Shown here piece after piece: positions 21,362-35,830 of a stretch of DNA of 64,000 nucleotides; position 1 is the first letter of the stretch; every line of letters begins with the position of its first letter. The notes beneath the pieces are model-generated. The model was not told the origin of the DNA, ran no database searches, and was given only the letters and a program-made list of their open reading frames with translations. The translations under genes were made by a program, and so were the position numbers. Location of the stretch: NCBI GenBank assembly GCA_963576725.1, contig OY755241.1, positions 1-64,000 on the forward strand, given 5' to 3'. Origin of the DNA: Azorinus chamasolen (taxonomy: Eukaryota > Mollusca > Bivalvia > Cardiida > Solecurtidae).

Positions 21362-23946
21362 AGCTCACCTGAGCCAAAGGCTCAGGATGAGCTATTGTGA
21401 CCGCTATTTGTCCGGCGTCCGGCGTCCGGCGTCCGTCCGGCGTCCGTCCGGCGTCCGTCCGTCGTCCGTCCACATTTTCAAACGACATCTCCTCTGAAAC
21501 TGCTGACCCGATTTTAATCAAATTTTGTCAGAAGCATCAGTGGCTAGGGGGAACGAAACGTTGTTCACATTATGACCCCCGGGCCAAAAATGGCCCCGCC
21601 CAAGGGCTTATCAGTTTTTCATAGGAAAATCTTTAACATTCTTCTTCTCTGAAACTGTAAGGCTTAGACCTTTGATATTTGGCATGTAGCATGATCTAAT
21701 AGTCCTCTACAAAAATTGTTCAAATTATTACCCCCGGGCCAAAAATGGCACCGCCCAAGGGCTTATCAGTTTTTCATAGGAAAATCTTTAAAAATCTTCT
21801 TCTCTCAAACTGTAAGGCCTAGACCTTTGATATTTGGCATGTAGCATGATCTAATGGTCCTCTACAAATATTGTTCAAATTATTACCCCCGGGCCAAAAA
21901 TGGCCCCGCCCAAGGGCTTATCAGTTTTTCATAGGAAAATCTTTAACATTCTTCTTCTCTGAAACTGTAAGGCTTAGACCTTTGATATTTGGCATGTAGC
22001 ATGATCTAATAGTCCTCTACAAAAATTGTTCAAATTATGACCCCAGGCCAAAAATGGCCCCGCCCAAGGGCTTATCAGTTTTTCATAGGAAAATCTTTAA
22101 CATTCTTCTTCTCTGAAACTGTAAGGCCTAGACCTTTGATATTTGGCATGTAGCATGATCTAATGATCCTATACAAATTTTGTTCAAATTATGACCCCCG
22201 GGCCAAAAATGGCCCCGCCCAAGGGCTTATCAGTTTTTCATAGGAAAATCTTTAACATTCTTCTTCTCTGAAACTGTAAGGTCTAAACCTTTGATATTTG
22301 GCATGTAGCATGATCTAATGGTCCTCTACAAAGTTTGTTCAAATTATTACCCACGGGCCAAAAATGGCCACGCCCAAGGGCTTATCAGTTTTTCATAGGA
22401 AAATCTTTAAAAATCTTCTTCTCTGAAACTGTTGGGCCTAGACCTTTGATATTTAGCATGTAGCATGATCTAATGGTCCTCTACAAATATTGTTCAAATT
22501 ATGACCCCCGGGCCAAAAATGGCCCCGCCCAAGAGCTTATCAGTTTTTCATAGGAAAATCTTTAACATTCTTCTTCTCTGAAACTGTAAGGCTTAGACCT
22601 TTGATATTTGGCATGTAGCATGATCTAATAGTCCTCTACAAAAATTGTTCAAATTATTACCCCCGGGCCAAAAATGGCCCCGCCCAAGAGCTTATCAGTT
22701 TTTCATAGGAAAATCTTTAACATTCTTCTTCTCTGAAACTGTAAGGCTTAGACCTTTGATATTTGGCATGTAGCATGATCTAATAGTCCTCTACAAAAAT
22801 TGTTCAAATTATTACCCCCGGGCCAAAAATGGCCCCGCCCAAGGGCTTATCAGTTTTTCATAGGAAAATCTTTAACATTCTTCTTCTCTGAAACTGTAAG
22901 GCCTAGACCTTTGATATTTGGCATGTAGCATGATCTAATGATCCTATACAAATTTTGTTCAAATTATGACCCCCGGGCCAAAAATGGCCCCGCCCAAGAG
23001 CTTATCAGTTTTTCATAGGAAAATCTTTAACATTCTTCTTCTCTGAAACTGTAAGGCTTAGACCTTTGATATTTGGCATGTAGCATGATCTAATAGTCCT
23101 CTACAAAAATTGTTCAAATTATTACCCCCGGGCCAAAAATGGCCCCGCCCAAGGGCTTATCAGTTTTTCATAGGAAAATCTTTAACATTCTTCTTCTCTG
23201 AAACTGTAAGGCCTAGACCTTTGATATTTGGCATGTAGCATGATCTAATGATCCTATACAAATTTTGTTCAAATTATGACCCCCGGGCCAAAAATGGCCC
23301 CGCTCAAGGGCTTATCAGTTTTTCATAGGAAAATCTTTAAAAATCTTCTTCTCTGAAACTGTAAGGCCTAGACCTTTGATATTTGGCATGTAGCATGATC
23401 TAATGGTCCTCTACAAAGATTGTTCAAATTATTACCCACGGGCCAAAAATGGCCCGCCCAAGGGCTTATCAGTTTTTCATAGGAAAATCTTTAACATTCT
23501 TCTTCTCTGAAACTGTAAGGCCTAAACCTTTGATATTTGGCATGTAGCATGATCTAATGGTCCTCTACAAAGATTGTTCAAATTATTACCCACGGGCCAA
23601 AAATGGCCACGCCCAAGGGCTTATCAGTTTTTCATAGGAAAATCTTTAAAAATCTTCTTCTCTGAAACTGTAAGGCCTAGACATTTATATTTGGCATGTA
23701 GCATGATCTAATGGTCCTCTACAAAGATTGTTCAACTTACGACCATGACCTCTGGGCGAAACTTGGCCCTGGCTTATCAGTTTTTCATAGGAAAAATATA
23801 TTATTTTTCTCTGAAGCCATATTGCTTAGACCTTTAATTAATAGAATACTGCTTTGCCTTGTGGCTTCTACCAAGGTTGTACCAATGATGGCCCCGCCCT
23901 TGGGGTATCTCAGGTGAGCCCTTCAGGGCCTCATGGCCCTCTTGTT
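21362..23946 (+). mobile_element. HINE/pearl-type element with 15 internal 155-bp repeats
   Basis: The head AGCTCACCTGAGCC...GGCTCAGGATGAGCT forms a hairpin and is followed by a GTCCG-type microsatellite (21410-21470). About 15 tandem 155-bp units follow (TTATCAGTTTTTCATAGG at about 155-bp steps). The tail GGTGAGC (23913) repeats the head arm in inverse and is followed by a stem-loop AGGGCCTCATGGCCCT plus CTTGTT. The element interrupts a 185-bp unit exactly between T residues (TTGCATTTTT | TACGGG), which fixes its ends. These are the known traits of Helentron-associated INEs, known in bivalves as pearl elements. No coding capacity. Confidence 0.85.
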
Positions 23947-26513
23947 TACGGGTAGAAATATCCCATTTTCACTACAATATAGGCTATGATGACTCAGTAT
24001 TTTCTCTAAACTGAATTAATCTTTGATATTCTGTTGAATATGAATGAGCTATAGGTAGACATTGATGTTTCAGTAGGTTTCACCATCTGAAATGGCAGTG
24101 TTTGGTATATAATGGTCTGACTTGCTTTTTTTACGGGTACAAATGTCACATTTCCACTTCAATTTGGGCTATGATGACTCATTATTTTCTCTTCACTGAA
24201 TAAATCTTTGATATTCTGTTGAATATGAGTAAGCTGTAGGTAGAGGTTGATGTTTCAATAGATTTCACCATCTGAAATGGCAGTTTTGGGCATATAATGG
24301 ACTGACTTTTTTTACGGGTAGAAATATCACATTTCCACTACAATATGGTCTATGAGGACTAATTATTTTCTCTAAACTGAATAAATCTTTAATATTCTGT
24401 TGAACATGAATGAGCTATATTTAGACATTTATGTTTCAATAGATTTCACCATCTGAAATGACATTTTTTGGTATATAATGGGCTGACTTGCATTTTTTAC
24501 GGGTAGAAATATCACATTTCTGCTTTAATATGTTCTATGAGGACTCATTATTTTCTCTGAACTGAATAAATCTTTGATATTCTGTTGAATATGAATGAGC
24601 TATAGGTAGACATTGATGTTTCAGTAGATTTCACCATCTGAAATGGCAGTATTTGGTATATAATGGTCTGACTTGCATTTTTTACGGGTATAAATATCAC
24701 ATTTCTACTTAAATATGTGCTATGATGACTAATTATTTTCTCTCAACTGAATAAATCTTTGATATTCTGTTGAATATGAAGGAGCTTTAGGTAGACATTG
24801 ATGTTTCTGTAGATTTCACCATCTGAAATGGCTGTGTTTGGTATTAAATGGGCTGACTTGCATTTTTTACGGGTAGAAATATCACATTTTCACTACAATA
24901 TGGGCTATAATGACTCATTATTTTCTCTAAACTGAATAAATCTTTGATATTCTGTTGAATATGAGTAAGCTGTAGGTAGAGGTTGATGTTTCAGTAGATT
25001 TCACCATCTCAAATGGCAGCATTTGGAATATAATGGGCTTACTTGCATTTTTTACGGGTAGAAATATCCCATTTTCACTACAATATAGGCTATGATGACT
25101 CAGTATTTTCTCTAAACTGAATTAATCTTTGATATTCTGTTGAATATGAATGAGCTATAGGTAGACATTGATGTTTCAGTAGGTTTCACCATCTGAAATG
25201 GCAGTGTTTGGTATATAATGGTCTGACTTGCATTTTTTACGGGTACAAATGTCACATTTCCACTTCAATTTGGGCTATGATGACTCATTATTTTCTCTTA
25301 ACTGAATAAATCTTTGATATTCTGTTGAATATGAGTAAGCTGTAGGTAGAGGTTGATGTTTCAATAGATTTCACCATCTGAAATGGCAGTTTTGGGCATA
25401 TAATGGACTGACTTGCATTTTTTACTTGTAGAAATATCACATTTCCACTACAATATGGTCTATGAGGACTAATTATTTTCTCTAAACTGAATAAATCTTT
25501 GATATTCTGTTGAACATGAATGAGCTATATTTAGACATTGATGTTTCAGTAGATTTCACCATCTGAAATGACATTTTTTGGTATATAATGGGCTGACTTG
25601 CATTTTTTACGGGTAGAAATATCACATTTCTGCTATAATATGTTCTATGAGGACTCATTATTTTCTCTAAACTGAATAAATCTTTGATATTCTGTTGAAT
25701 ATGAATGAGCTATAGGTAGACATTGATGTTTCAGTAGATTTCACCATGTGAAATGGCAGTATTTGGTATATATGGTCTGACTTGCATTTTTTACGGGTAT
25801 AAATATCACATTTCTGCTATAATATGTGCTATGAAGACTAATTATTTTCTCTAAACTGAGTAAATCTTTGATATTCTGTTGAATATGAATGAGCTATAGG
25901 TAGAGGTTGATGTTTCAATAAATTTCACCCTCTGAAATGGCAGTTTCGGGTATATAATTGACTGACTTGCATTTTTTACGGGTAGAAATATCACATTTCC
26001 ACTACAATATGGGCTATGATGACTAATTATTTTCTCTAAACTGAATAAATCTTTGATATTCTGTTGAATATGAGTAAGCTGTAGGTAGAGGTTGATGTTT
26101 CAGTAGATTTCACCATCTCAAATGGCAGCATTTGGAATATAATGGGCTGACTTGCATTTTTTACGGGTAGAAATATCCCATTTTCACTACAATATGGGCT
26201 ATGATGACTAATTATTTTCTCTAAACTGAATTAATCTTTGATATTCTGTTGAATATGAATGAGCTATAGGTAGACATTGATGTTTCAGTAGGTTTCACCA
26301 TCTGAAATGGCAGTGTTTGGTATATAATGGTCTGACTTGCATTTTTTACGGGTACAAATGTCACATTTCCACTTCAATTTGGGCTATGATGACTCATTAT
26401 TTTCTCTTAACTGAATAAATCTTTGATATTCTGTTGAATATGAGTAAGCTGTAGGTAGAGGTTGATGTTTCAATAGATTTCACCATCTGAAATGGCAGTT
26501 TTGGGTATATAAT

Positions 26514-28683
26514 CAGGGGCGTAGCTGGCTATATTTGAGTTGTAGGCCCGTATGGGGTTCCAAGGGGCGGTTGGCCCTTGGTTAGGGGGTCTGGGGGACG
26601 AAGCCCCCCAGAAGCTCTAGGATAGCTGAGATGGAAAATGGCGAAATAGCCGCAAAATAATACATTTACTTTCCAATTATACATTCTCGAGTAAGTGCAA
26701 TGGAACATTTAGATAACTTTAAATCATTACTAAAATCTAGCAATTTGGAATTCATTAAATGAATTCCAAATTCCTAGATTTGGCTGATGCAAACTTATTG
26801 TTTATCTCATCAATGGTTACGTCCACCTCTCTGTGGATATGTAATATCCCCAATGCTGACAGTCGTTCCCCGGACATGGTGCTGCGGAGATAGTTCTTGA
26901 TTCTACGCATCGAACTAAAATATGTATCACTCATTTGTTTATACGCTGAAAAGAAGTATATCACAAGAAAACCTATCGAATTAACGTTGAAAATCACAAA
27001 ACATCAATGTATTTGATATCGACCATACCGATTCTATTCCCCGATGTTTCAGTCTTATTCGGGTTGGGTTTTAGTTTCGTATCTGTTTGCACTATTTGCA
27101 TTTCTCCGACCACCTCCGAGACAAGCTGTTACATAAACAATGGAGGGATCGAGTGATCATCGGCAAAACTCGGAAAATTTGAACGGAAAATTCCGATAAT
27201 ACTTTGTTCAGTTGTTGTAGAACAAAAATTATAAGTACATGTATTGCTGAAATCGATTTATTTTATATCACAAGGGCATTTTTCGATATAAGTTCAAATG
27301 GACAATCTTCATAATAATGAATGCATGAATGAATGAATGAATGAAAGACTTTGTTTAACGAGGGTAGCTCAATTAGTCATAATGACTAATCTACCAAACA
27401 AAAGCATTTCATACAAGATACAAAACAGTAAAACACAGATCTATATGCACAAGAAATCAATGTTCAGAAATTCAGCAATGTTGCGTCTGGGTAAATAATA
27501 ATTGTTGTCGCTTCAATTTGTAGATCTAATTCTTTATTGACACGCATTTGGATCCTGATAAAACTCCGAGTAACTTGGCGTCTAATCTGGACCCAATATG
27601 TTATCATAGTTTTGATTTGCCACTAGCATCTAAATAATTCATGAATGAGCATAACAAATAAGTTTTTGTTATAAATAAGTTTTTATGAAATTATGATATT
27701 GTCGGAAATATGCGTTCATTGTAGGGATTCCTCTTTAAAATAGTCTGTTTTATTTTACAAAATAGATTAAGTTAGAATCTAGTAGATCTAAATAACATAT
27801 ATAGGAAGTATAGATCTACAGTGAGTTAAGTTCATAAGCAGACTGCGAAGACAGCAAATTTAAGCTGAATACGTCTTGATATTCATACACCCTAAACTAT
27901 TATTTAAGTTTAATATAAACGTTTCTTTTTATGAGCAGTATACTCTTAAAAACTGTGACAGCGTATATCAGACAGCTCAGAGCCTCTTTACATTGATTCA
28001 TTGTTTTATAATTGCACTTGGTTATGACATATATTAATTAATACATTGCTCCGAGAGCATACATATACAATCATGTATTATAAAATGACATTCCCATTAT
28101 TCTGCGAACAAACCTCTGCTCATATTATCTAACGTTTCAACTTTGAACACACAATCAAGTCAGTTACAGAGTGGGCCTAAAAAGCCTTTTATATTAGGCT
28201 ACCTTGACGGGAACTTGAATTTGCAAGCGTTTTGCCAAGTTAATGTAAAAAGTTCTAGCTTCTGGTGATCATCCAGCTTTACCAGTGACCCAACGGCAAA
28301 ACAGTCAGAGTACGGCGGATCTAACCCCGAACTAGCCATTTTAAAATTCGGCGCGGCGTCACTATGTAAACTTCATTCGGATGTATTGATATTTCTACGA
28401 TAAAGGCATTCGCCATAAGGGAGGTAATCGCTAACGATTTATGTGCTATACTTCCCAGCAAATAAAGCGCTACATGTTACAAATCTAGTACGAGTTGACT
28501 TTATTATCGTCACAAAAGGATGTAATCATACTATCAGCATATTTCTGTGCGGCCTTACACCCCCACACTCCAACCCCTGATTTTTATTACATTTTCAGCA
28601 TTTTTTTAATTTTCTTTTTTTTTCAAATGCTCAAAAAAGTTGTAGGCCCGGGCCTGTTGTGCCTAATAGCAGCTACGCCACTG
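26514..28683 (-). mobile_element. hAT-like DNA transposon, degenerate
   Basis: Terminal inverted repeats CAGGGGCGTAGCTG (26514) and, at the right end, the complement of CAGTGGCGTAGCTG. The flanks share ATAAT, and removing the element plus one ATAAT restores an intact 185-bp satellite unit, so the target duplication appears to be 5 bp. A minus-strand exon encodes a hAT dimerisation segment (26755-26945). The rest of the ~2.2 kb shows no clear transposase core, so the element is probably not autonomous. A short (GAAT)n tract lies at 27325-27345. Confidence 0.8.
26755..26945 (-). CDS. hAT transposase C-terminal (dimerisation) exon, fragment
   Basis: On the minus strand an acceptor (TTCTTTTCAG) precedes 26945, and the frame runs to a TAA at 26755. 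The peptide contains MRRIKNYLRSTMSGERLSAL followed by an ILHIHRE segment, the typical C-terminal hAT dimerisation motif (R-I-K-x-x-L-R-S-T-M, E-R-L-S-x-L). In hAT enzymes this region mediates multimerisation of a cut-and-paste transposase. Upstream exons with the DDE core and BED finger were not recognised, so it is a remnant or the last exon of a decayed gene. Confidence 0.75.
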
Positions 28684-29984
28684 ATAATGGACTGACTTGC
28701 ATTTTTTACAGGTAGAAATATCACATTTCCACTACAATATGGGCTATGATGACTAATTATTTTCTCTAAACTGAATAAATCTTTGATATTCTGTTGAATA
28801 TGAGTAAGCTGTAGGTAGACATTGATGTTTCAGTAGATTTCACCATATGAAATGGCAGCATTTGGAATATAATGGGCTGACTTGCATTTTTTACGGGTAG
28901 AAATATCCCATTTTCACTACAATATGGGTATTTGGTATATAATGGTCTGACTTGCATTTTTTACGGGTATAAATATCACATTTCTACTTAAATATGTGCT
29001 ATGATGACTAATTATTTTCTCTCAACTGAAATGGCAGTTTCGGGTATATAATTGACTGACTTGCATTTTTTACGGGCAGAAATATCACATTTTCACTACA
29101 ATATGGGCTATGATGACTCATTATTTTCTCTAAACTGAAAAAATCTTTGATATTCTGTTGAATATGAATGAGCTATAGGTAGACATTGATGTTTCAGCAG
29201 ATTTCACCATCTGAAATGGCAGCATTTGGAATATAATGGGCTGACTTGCATTTTTTACGGGTAGAAATATCCCATTTTCACTACAATATGGGTATTTGGT
29301 ATATAATGGTCTGACTTGCATTTTTTACGGGTATAAATATCACATTTCTACTTAAATATGTGCTATGATGACTAATTATTTTCTCTTTTTTTTCAAATGC
29401 TCAAAAAAGTTGTAGGCCCGGGCCTGTTGTGCCTAATAGCAGCTACGCCACTGATAATGGACTGACTTGCATTTTTTACAGGTAGAAATATCACATTTCC
29501 ACTACAATATGGGCTATGATGACTAATTATTTTCTCTAAACTGAATAAATCTTTGATATTCTGTTGAATATGAGTAAGCTGTAGGTAGACATTGATGTTT
29601 CAGTAGATTTCACCATATGAAATGGCAGCATTTGGAATATAATGGGCTGACTTGCATTTTTTACGGGTAGAAATATCCCATTTTCACTACAATATGGGTA
29701 TTTGGTATATAATGGTCTGACTTGCATTTTTTACGGGTATAAATATCACATTTCTACTTAAATATGTGCTATGATGACTAATTATTTTCTCTCAACTGAA
29801 ATGGCAGTTTCGGGTATATAATTGACTGACTTGCATTTTTTACGGGCAGAAATATCACATTTTCACTACAATATGGGCTATGATGACTCATTATTTTCTC
29901 TAAACTGAAAAAATCTTTGATATTCTGTTGAATATGAATGAGCTATAGGTAGACATTGATGTTTCAGCAGATTTCACCACCTGA
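28615..29984 (+). repeat. 770-bp tandem duplication including the hAT right end
   Basis: 28621 onward is repeated from 29391 (offset 770 bp), including the last ~65 bp of the hAT element and three to four satellite fragments. The junction at about 29385 joins satellite TATTTTCTC to hAT-internal T-run sequence, pointing to recombination at a TTTTCT/T-run microhomology. The copies part near 29984. Confidence 0.85.
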
Positions 29985-32900
29985 AATGGCAGTGTTTGGT
30001 ATATAATGGGCTGACTTGCATTTTTTACGGGTAGAAATATCACATTTCCACTACAATATGATCTATGAGGACTAATTATTTTCTCTAAACTGAATAAATC
30101 TTTAATATTCTGTTGAACATGAATGAGCTATATTTAGACATTTATGTTTCAATAGATTTCACCATCTGAAATGACATTTTTTGGTATATAATGGGCTGAC
30201 TTGCATTTTTTACGGGTAGAAATATCACATTTCTGCTTTAATATGTTCTATGAGGACTCATTATTTTCTCTAAACTGAATAAATCTTTGATATTCTGTTG
30301 AATATGAATATGAATGAGCTATAGGTAGAGGTTGATGTTTCAATAGATTTCACCACCTGAAATGGCAGTGTTTGATATATAATGGGCTGACTTGCATTTT
30401 TTACGGGTACAAATATCACATTTCTGCTATAATATGGGCTATGATGACTAATTATTTTCTCTAAACTGAATAAATCTTTGATATTCTGTTGAATATGAAT
30501 GAGCTATTGGTAGAGGTTAATGTTTCAGTAGATTTCGACATCTGAAATGGCAGTGTTTGGTATATAATGAGCTGACTTGCATCTTTTACGGGTAGAAATA
30601 TCCCATTTCCACTTCAATTTGGGCTATGATGACTAATTATTTTCTCTAAACTGAATAAATCTTTGATATTCTGTTGAATATGAATGAGCTATAGGTAGAG
30701 GTTGATGTTTCAATAGATTTCACCACCTGAAATGGCAGTGTTTGGTATATAATGGGCTGACTTGCATTTTTTACGGGTACAAATATCACATTTCTGCTAT
30801 AATATGGGCTATGATGACTAATTATTTTCTCTAAACTGAATAAATCTTTGATATTCTGTTGAATATGAGTAAGCTATAGGTAGAGGTTAATGTTTCAATA
30901 GGTTTCACCATCTGAAATGGCAGTGTTTGGTATATAATGAGCTGACTTGCATTTTTTACGGGTACAAATGTCACATTTCCACTTCAATTTGGGCTATGAT
31001 GACTCATTATTTTCTCTAAACTGAAAAAATCTTTGATATTCTGTTGAATATGAATGAGCTATAGGTAGACATTGATGTTTCAGTAGGTTTCACCATCTGA
31101 AATGGCAGTGTTTGGTATATAATGGTCTGACTTGCATTTTTTACGGGTACAAATGTCACATTTCCACTTCAATTTGGGCTATGATGACTCATTATTTTCT
31201 CTTAACTGAATAAATCTTTGATATTCTGTTGAATATGAGTAAGCTGTAGGTAGAGGTTGATGTTTCAATAGATTTCACCATCTGAAATGGCAGTGTTTGG
31301 TATATAATGAGCTGACTTGCATTTTTTACGGGTAGAAATATCGCATTTCAACTTCAATTTGGGCTATGATGACTAATTATTTTCTCTAAACTGAATAAAT
31401 CTTTGATATTCTGTTGAATATGAATGAGCTATAGGTAGACATTGATGTTTCAGTAGATTTCACCATCTGAAATGGCAGTGTTTGGTATATAATGGGCTGA
31501 CTTGCATTTTTTACGGGTAGAAATATCACATTTCTACTATAATATGTGCTATGATGACTCATTATTTTCTATAAACTGAATAAATCTTTGATATTCTGTT
31601 GAATATGAATTAGCTATAGGTAGAGGTTGATGTTTCAATAAATTTCACCCTCTGAAATGGCAGTTTCGGGTATATAATTGACTGACTTGCATTTTTTACG
31701 GGTAGAAATATCACATTTCCACTACAATATGGGCTATGATGACTAATTATTTTCTCTAAACTGAATAAATCTTTGATATTCTGTTGAATATGAGTAAGCT
31801 GTAGGTAGAGGTTGATGTTTCAGTAGATTTCACCATCTCAAATGGCAGCATTTGGAATATAATGGGCTGACTTGCATTTTTTGCGGGTAGAAATATCCCA
31901 TTTTCACTACAATATGGGCTATGATGACTAATTATTTTCTCTAAACTGAATTAATCTTTGATATTCTGTTGAATATGAATGAGCTATAGGTAGACATTGA
32001 TGTTTCAGTAGGTTTCACCATCTGAAATGGCAGTGTTTGGTATATAATGGTCTGACTTGCATTTTTTACGGGTACAAATGTCACATTTCCACTTCAATTT
32101 GGGCTATGATGACTCATTATTTTCTCTTAACTGAATAAATCTTTGATATTCTGTTGAATATGAGTAAGCTGTAGGTAGAGGTTGATGTTTCAATAGATTT
32201 CACCATCTGAAATGGCAGTTTTGGGTATATAATGGACTGACTTGCATTTTTTACAGGTAGAAATATCACATTTCCACTACAATATGGGCTATGATGACTA
32301 ATTATTTTCTCTAAACTGAATAAATCTTTGATATTCTGTTGAATATGAGTAAGCTGTAGGTAGACATTGATGTTTCAGTAGATTTCACCATATGAAATGG
32401 CAGCATTTGGTATATAATGGGCTGACTTGCATTTTTTACGGGTAGAAATATCCCATTTTCACTACAATATGGGCTATGATGACTCAGTATTTTCTCTAAA
32501 CTGAATAAATCTTTGATATTCTGTTGAATATGAATTAGCTATAGGTAGACATTGATGTTTCAGTAGATTTCACCATCTGAAATGGCAGTATTTGGTATAT
32601 AATGGGCTGACTTGCATTTTTTACGGGTAGAAATATCACATTTCCACTACAATATGATCTATGAGGACTAATTATTTTCTCTAAACTGAATAAATCTTTA
32701 ATATTCTGTTGAACATGAATGAGCTATATTTAGACATTTATGTTTCAATAGATTTCACCATCAGAAATGACATTTTTTGGTATATAATGGGCTGACTTGC
32801 ATTTTTTACGGGTAGAAATATCACATTTCTGCTTTAATATGTTCTATGAGGACTCATTATTTTCTCTAAACTGAATAAATCTTTGATATTCTGTTGAATA

Positions 32901-35403
32901 TGAATGAGCTATAGGTAGACATTGATGTTTCAGTAGATTTCACCATCTGAAATGGCAGTATTTGGTATATAATGGTCTGACTTGCATTTTTTACGGGTAT
33001 AAATATCACATTTCTACTTAAATATGTGCTATGATGACTAATTATTTTCTCTCAACTGAATAAATCTTTGATATTCTGTTGAATATGAAGGAGCTTTAGG
33101 TAGACATTGATGTTTCTGTAGATTTCACCATCTGAAATGGCTGTGTTTGGTATTAAATGGGCTGACTTGCATTTTTTACGGGTAGAAATATCACATTTTC
33201 ACTACAATATGGGCTATAATGACTCATTATTTTCTCTAAACTGAATAAATCTTTGATATTCTGTTGAATATGAGTAAGCTGTAGGTAGAGGTTGATGTTT
33301 CAGTAGATTTCACCATCTCAAATGGCAGCATTTGGAATATAATGGGCTGACTTGCATTTTTTACGGGTAGAAATATCCCATTTTCACTACAATATAGGCT
33401 ATGATGACTCAGTATTTTCTCTAAACTGAATTAATCTTTGATATTCTGTTGAATATGAATGAGCTATAGGTAGACATTGATGTTTCAGTAGGTTTCACCA
33501 TCTGAAATGGCAGTGTTTGGTATATAATGGTCTGACTTGCATTTTTTACGGGTACAAATGTCACATTTCCACTTCAATTTGGGCTATGATGACTCATTAT
33601 TTTCTCTTAACTGAATAAATCTTTGATATTCTGTTGAATATGAATGAGCTATAGGTAGAGGTTGATGTTTCAATAGATTTCACCACCTGAAATGGCAGTG
33701 TTTGATATATAATGGGCTGACTTGCATTTTTTACGGGTACAAATATCACATTTCTGCTATAATATGGGCTATGATGACTAATTATTTTCTCTAAACTGAA
33801 TAAATCTTTGATATTCTGTTGAATATGAATGAGCTATAGGTAGAGGTTAATGTTTCAATAGGTTTCACCATCTGAAATGGCAGTGTTTGGTATATAATGA
33901 GCTGACTTGCATTTTTTACGGGTACAAATATCACATTTCTGCTATAATATGGGCTATGATGACTAATTATTTTCTCTAAACTGAATAAATCTTTGATATT
34001 CTGTTGAATATGAATGAGCTATAGGTAGAGGTTAATGTTTCAGTAGATTTCGACATCTGAAATGGCAGTGTTTGGTATATAATGAGCTGACTTGCATTTT
34101 TTACGGGTAGAAATATCCCATTTCCACTTCAATTTGGGCTATGATGACTAATTATTTTCTCTAAACTGAATAAATCTTTGATATTCTGTTGAATATGAAT
34201 GAGCTATAGGTAGAGGTTGATGTTTCAATAGATTTCACCACCTGAAATGGCAGTGTTTGGTATATAATTGGCTGACTTGCATTTTTTACGGGTACAAATA
34301 TCACATTTCTGCTATAATATGGGCTATGATGACTAATTATTTTCTCTGAACTGAATAAATCTTTGATATTCTGTTGAATATGAATGAGCTATAGGTAGAG
34401 GTTAATGTTTCAATAGGTTTCACCATCTGAAATGGCAGTGTTTGGTATATAATGAGCTGACTTGCATTTTTTACGGGTACAAATGTCACATTTCCACTTC
34501 AATTTGGGCTATGATGACTAATTATTTTCTCTAAACTGAAAAAATCTTTGATATTCTGTTGAATATGAATGAGCTATAGGTAGAGGTTGATGTTTCAATA
34601 GATTTCACCACCTGAAATGGCAGTGTTTGATATATAATGGGCTGACTTGCATTTTTTACGGGTACAAATATCACATTTCTGCTATAATATGGGCTATGAT
34701 GACTAATTATTTTCTCTAAACTGAATAAATCTTTGATATTCTGTTGAATATGAATGAGCTATAGGTAGAGGTTAATGTTTCAATAGGTTTCACCATCTGA
34801 AATGGCAGTGTTTGGTATATAATGAGCTGACTTGCATTTTTTACGGGTACAAATATCACATTTCCACTATAATATGGGCTATGATGACTAATTATTTTCT
34901 CTAAACTGAATAAATCTTTGATATTCTGTTGAATATGAATGAGCTATAGGTAGAGGTTAATGTTTCAGTAGATTTCGACATCTGAAATGGCAGTGTTTGG
35001 TATATAATGAGCTGACTTGCATTTTTTACGGGTAGAAATATCCCATTTCCACTTCAATTTGGGCTATGATGACTAATTATTTTCTCTAAACTGAATAAAT
35101 ATTTGATATTCTGTTGAATATGAATGAGCTATAGGTAGAGGTTGATGTTTCAATAGATTTCACCACCTGAAATGGCAGTGTTTGGTATATAATTGGCTGA
35201 CTTGCATTTTTTACAGGTACAAATATCACATTTCTGCTATAATATGGGCTATGATGACTAATTATTTTCTCTGAACTGAATAAATCTTTGATATTCTGTT
35301 GAATATGAATGAGCTATAGGTAGAGGTTAATGTTTCAATAGGTTTCACCATCTGAAATGGCAGTGTTTGGTATATAATGAGCTGACTTTACATATTGATT
35401 TTT

Positions 35404-35445
35404 AGCTCACCAGAGCACAAAGTGCTCAGGGTGAGCTTTAGTGAT
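35404..35445 (+). mobile_element. Isolated HINE head hairpin inside the 185-bp array
   Basis: AGCTCACCAGAGC...GCTCAGGGTGAGCT with its TTTACATATTGATTTTT flank appears here and again at the array's right edge (35831). The sequence then returns to satellite (CCATTTTTTACGGG), so this is a duplicate of the array boundary. Confidence 0.75.
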
Positions 35446-35830
35446 TCCATTTTTTACGGGTACAAATGTCACATTTCCACTTCAATTTGGGCTATGATGA
35501 CTCATTATTTTCTCTAAACTGAAAAAAATCTTTGATATTCTGTTGAATATGAATGAGCTATAGGTAGACATTGATGTTTCAGTAGGTTTCACCATCTGAA
35601 ATGGCAGTGTTTGGTATATAATGGTCTGACTTGCATTTTTTACGGGTACAAATGTCACATTTCCACTTCAATTTGGGCTATGATGACTCATTATTTTCTC
35701 TTAACTGAATAAATCTGATATTCTGTTGAATATGAGTAAGCTGTAGGTAGAGGTTGATGTTTCAATAGATTTCACCATCTGAAATGGCAGTGTTTGGTAT
35801 ATAATGAGCTGACTTTACATATTGATTTTT

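Larger units (their letters stand above)
21117..35815 (+). repeat. 185-bp satellite array (interrupted)
   Basis: Tandem units of 185 bp are marked by TTGCATTTTTTACGGGTAGA, CTAAACTGAATAAATC and ATTCTGTTGAATATGA; the period was checked at 24491, 24676, 24861, 25046 and 25231. There are about 50 units. Two units precede the HINE insertion at 21362-23946, and a hAT element splits the array at 26514-28683. Variants recur in blocks (about 24660-25390 resembles 32960-33610), indicating segmental amplification. Several short units occur at 28930-29380. Minus-strand frames repeating MQVRPLYTKYPYC are by-products. Confidence 0.95.

Noticed and set aside
28766..29727. Three near-identical 63-residue frames (MQVRPLYTKYPYC...)
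   Set aside because: Reverse-strand reading of the 185-bp satellite, copied with the duplication.
21400..35800. Regular repeats considered as a CRISPR array
   Set aside because: Direct tandem satellite in a eukaryotic genome; no unique spacers and no cas genes.
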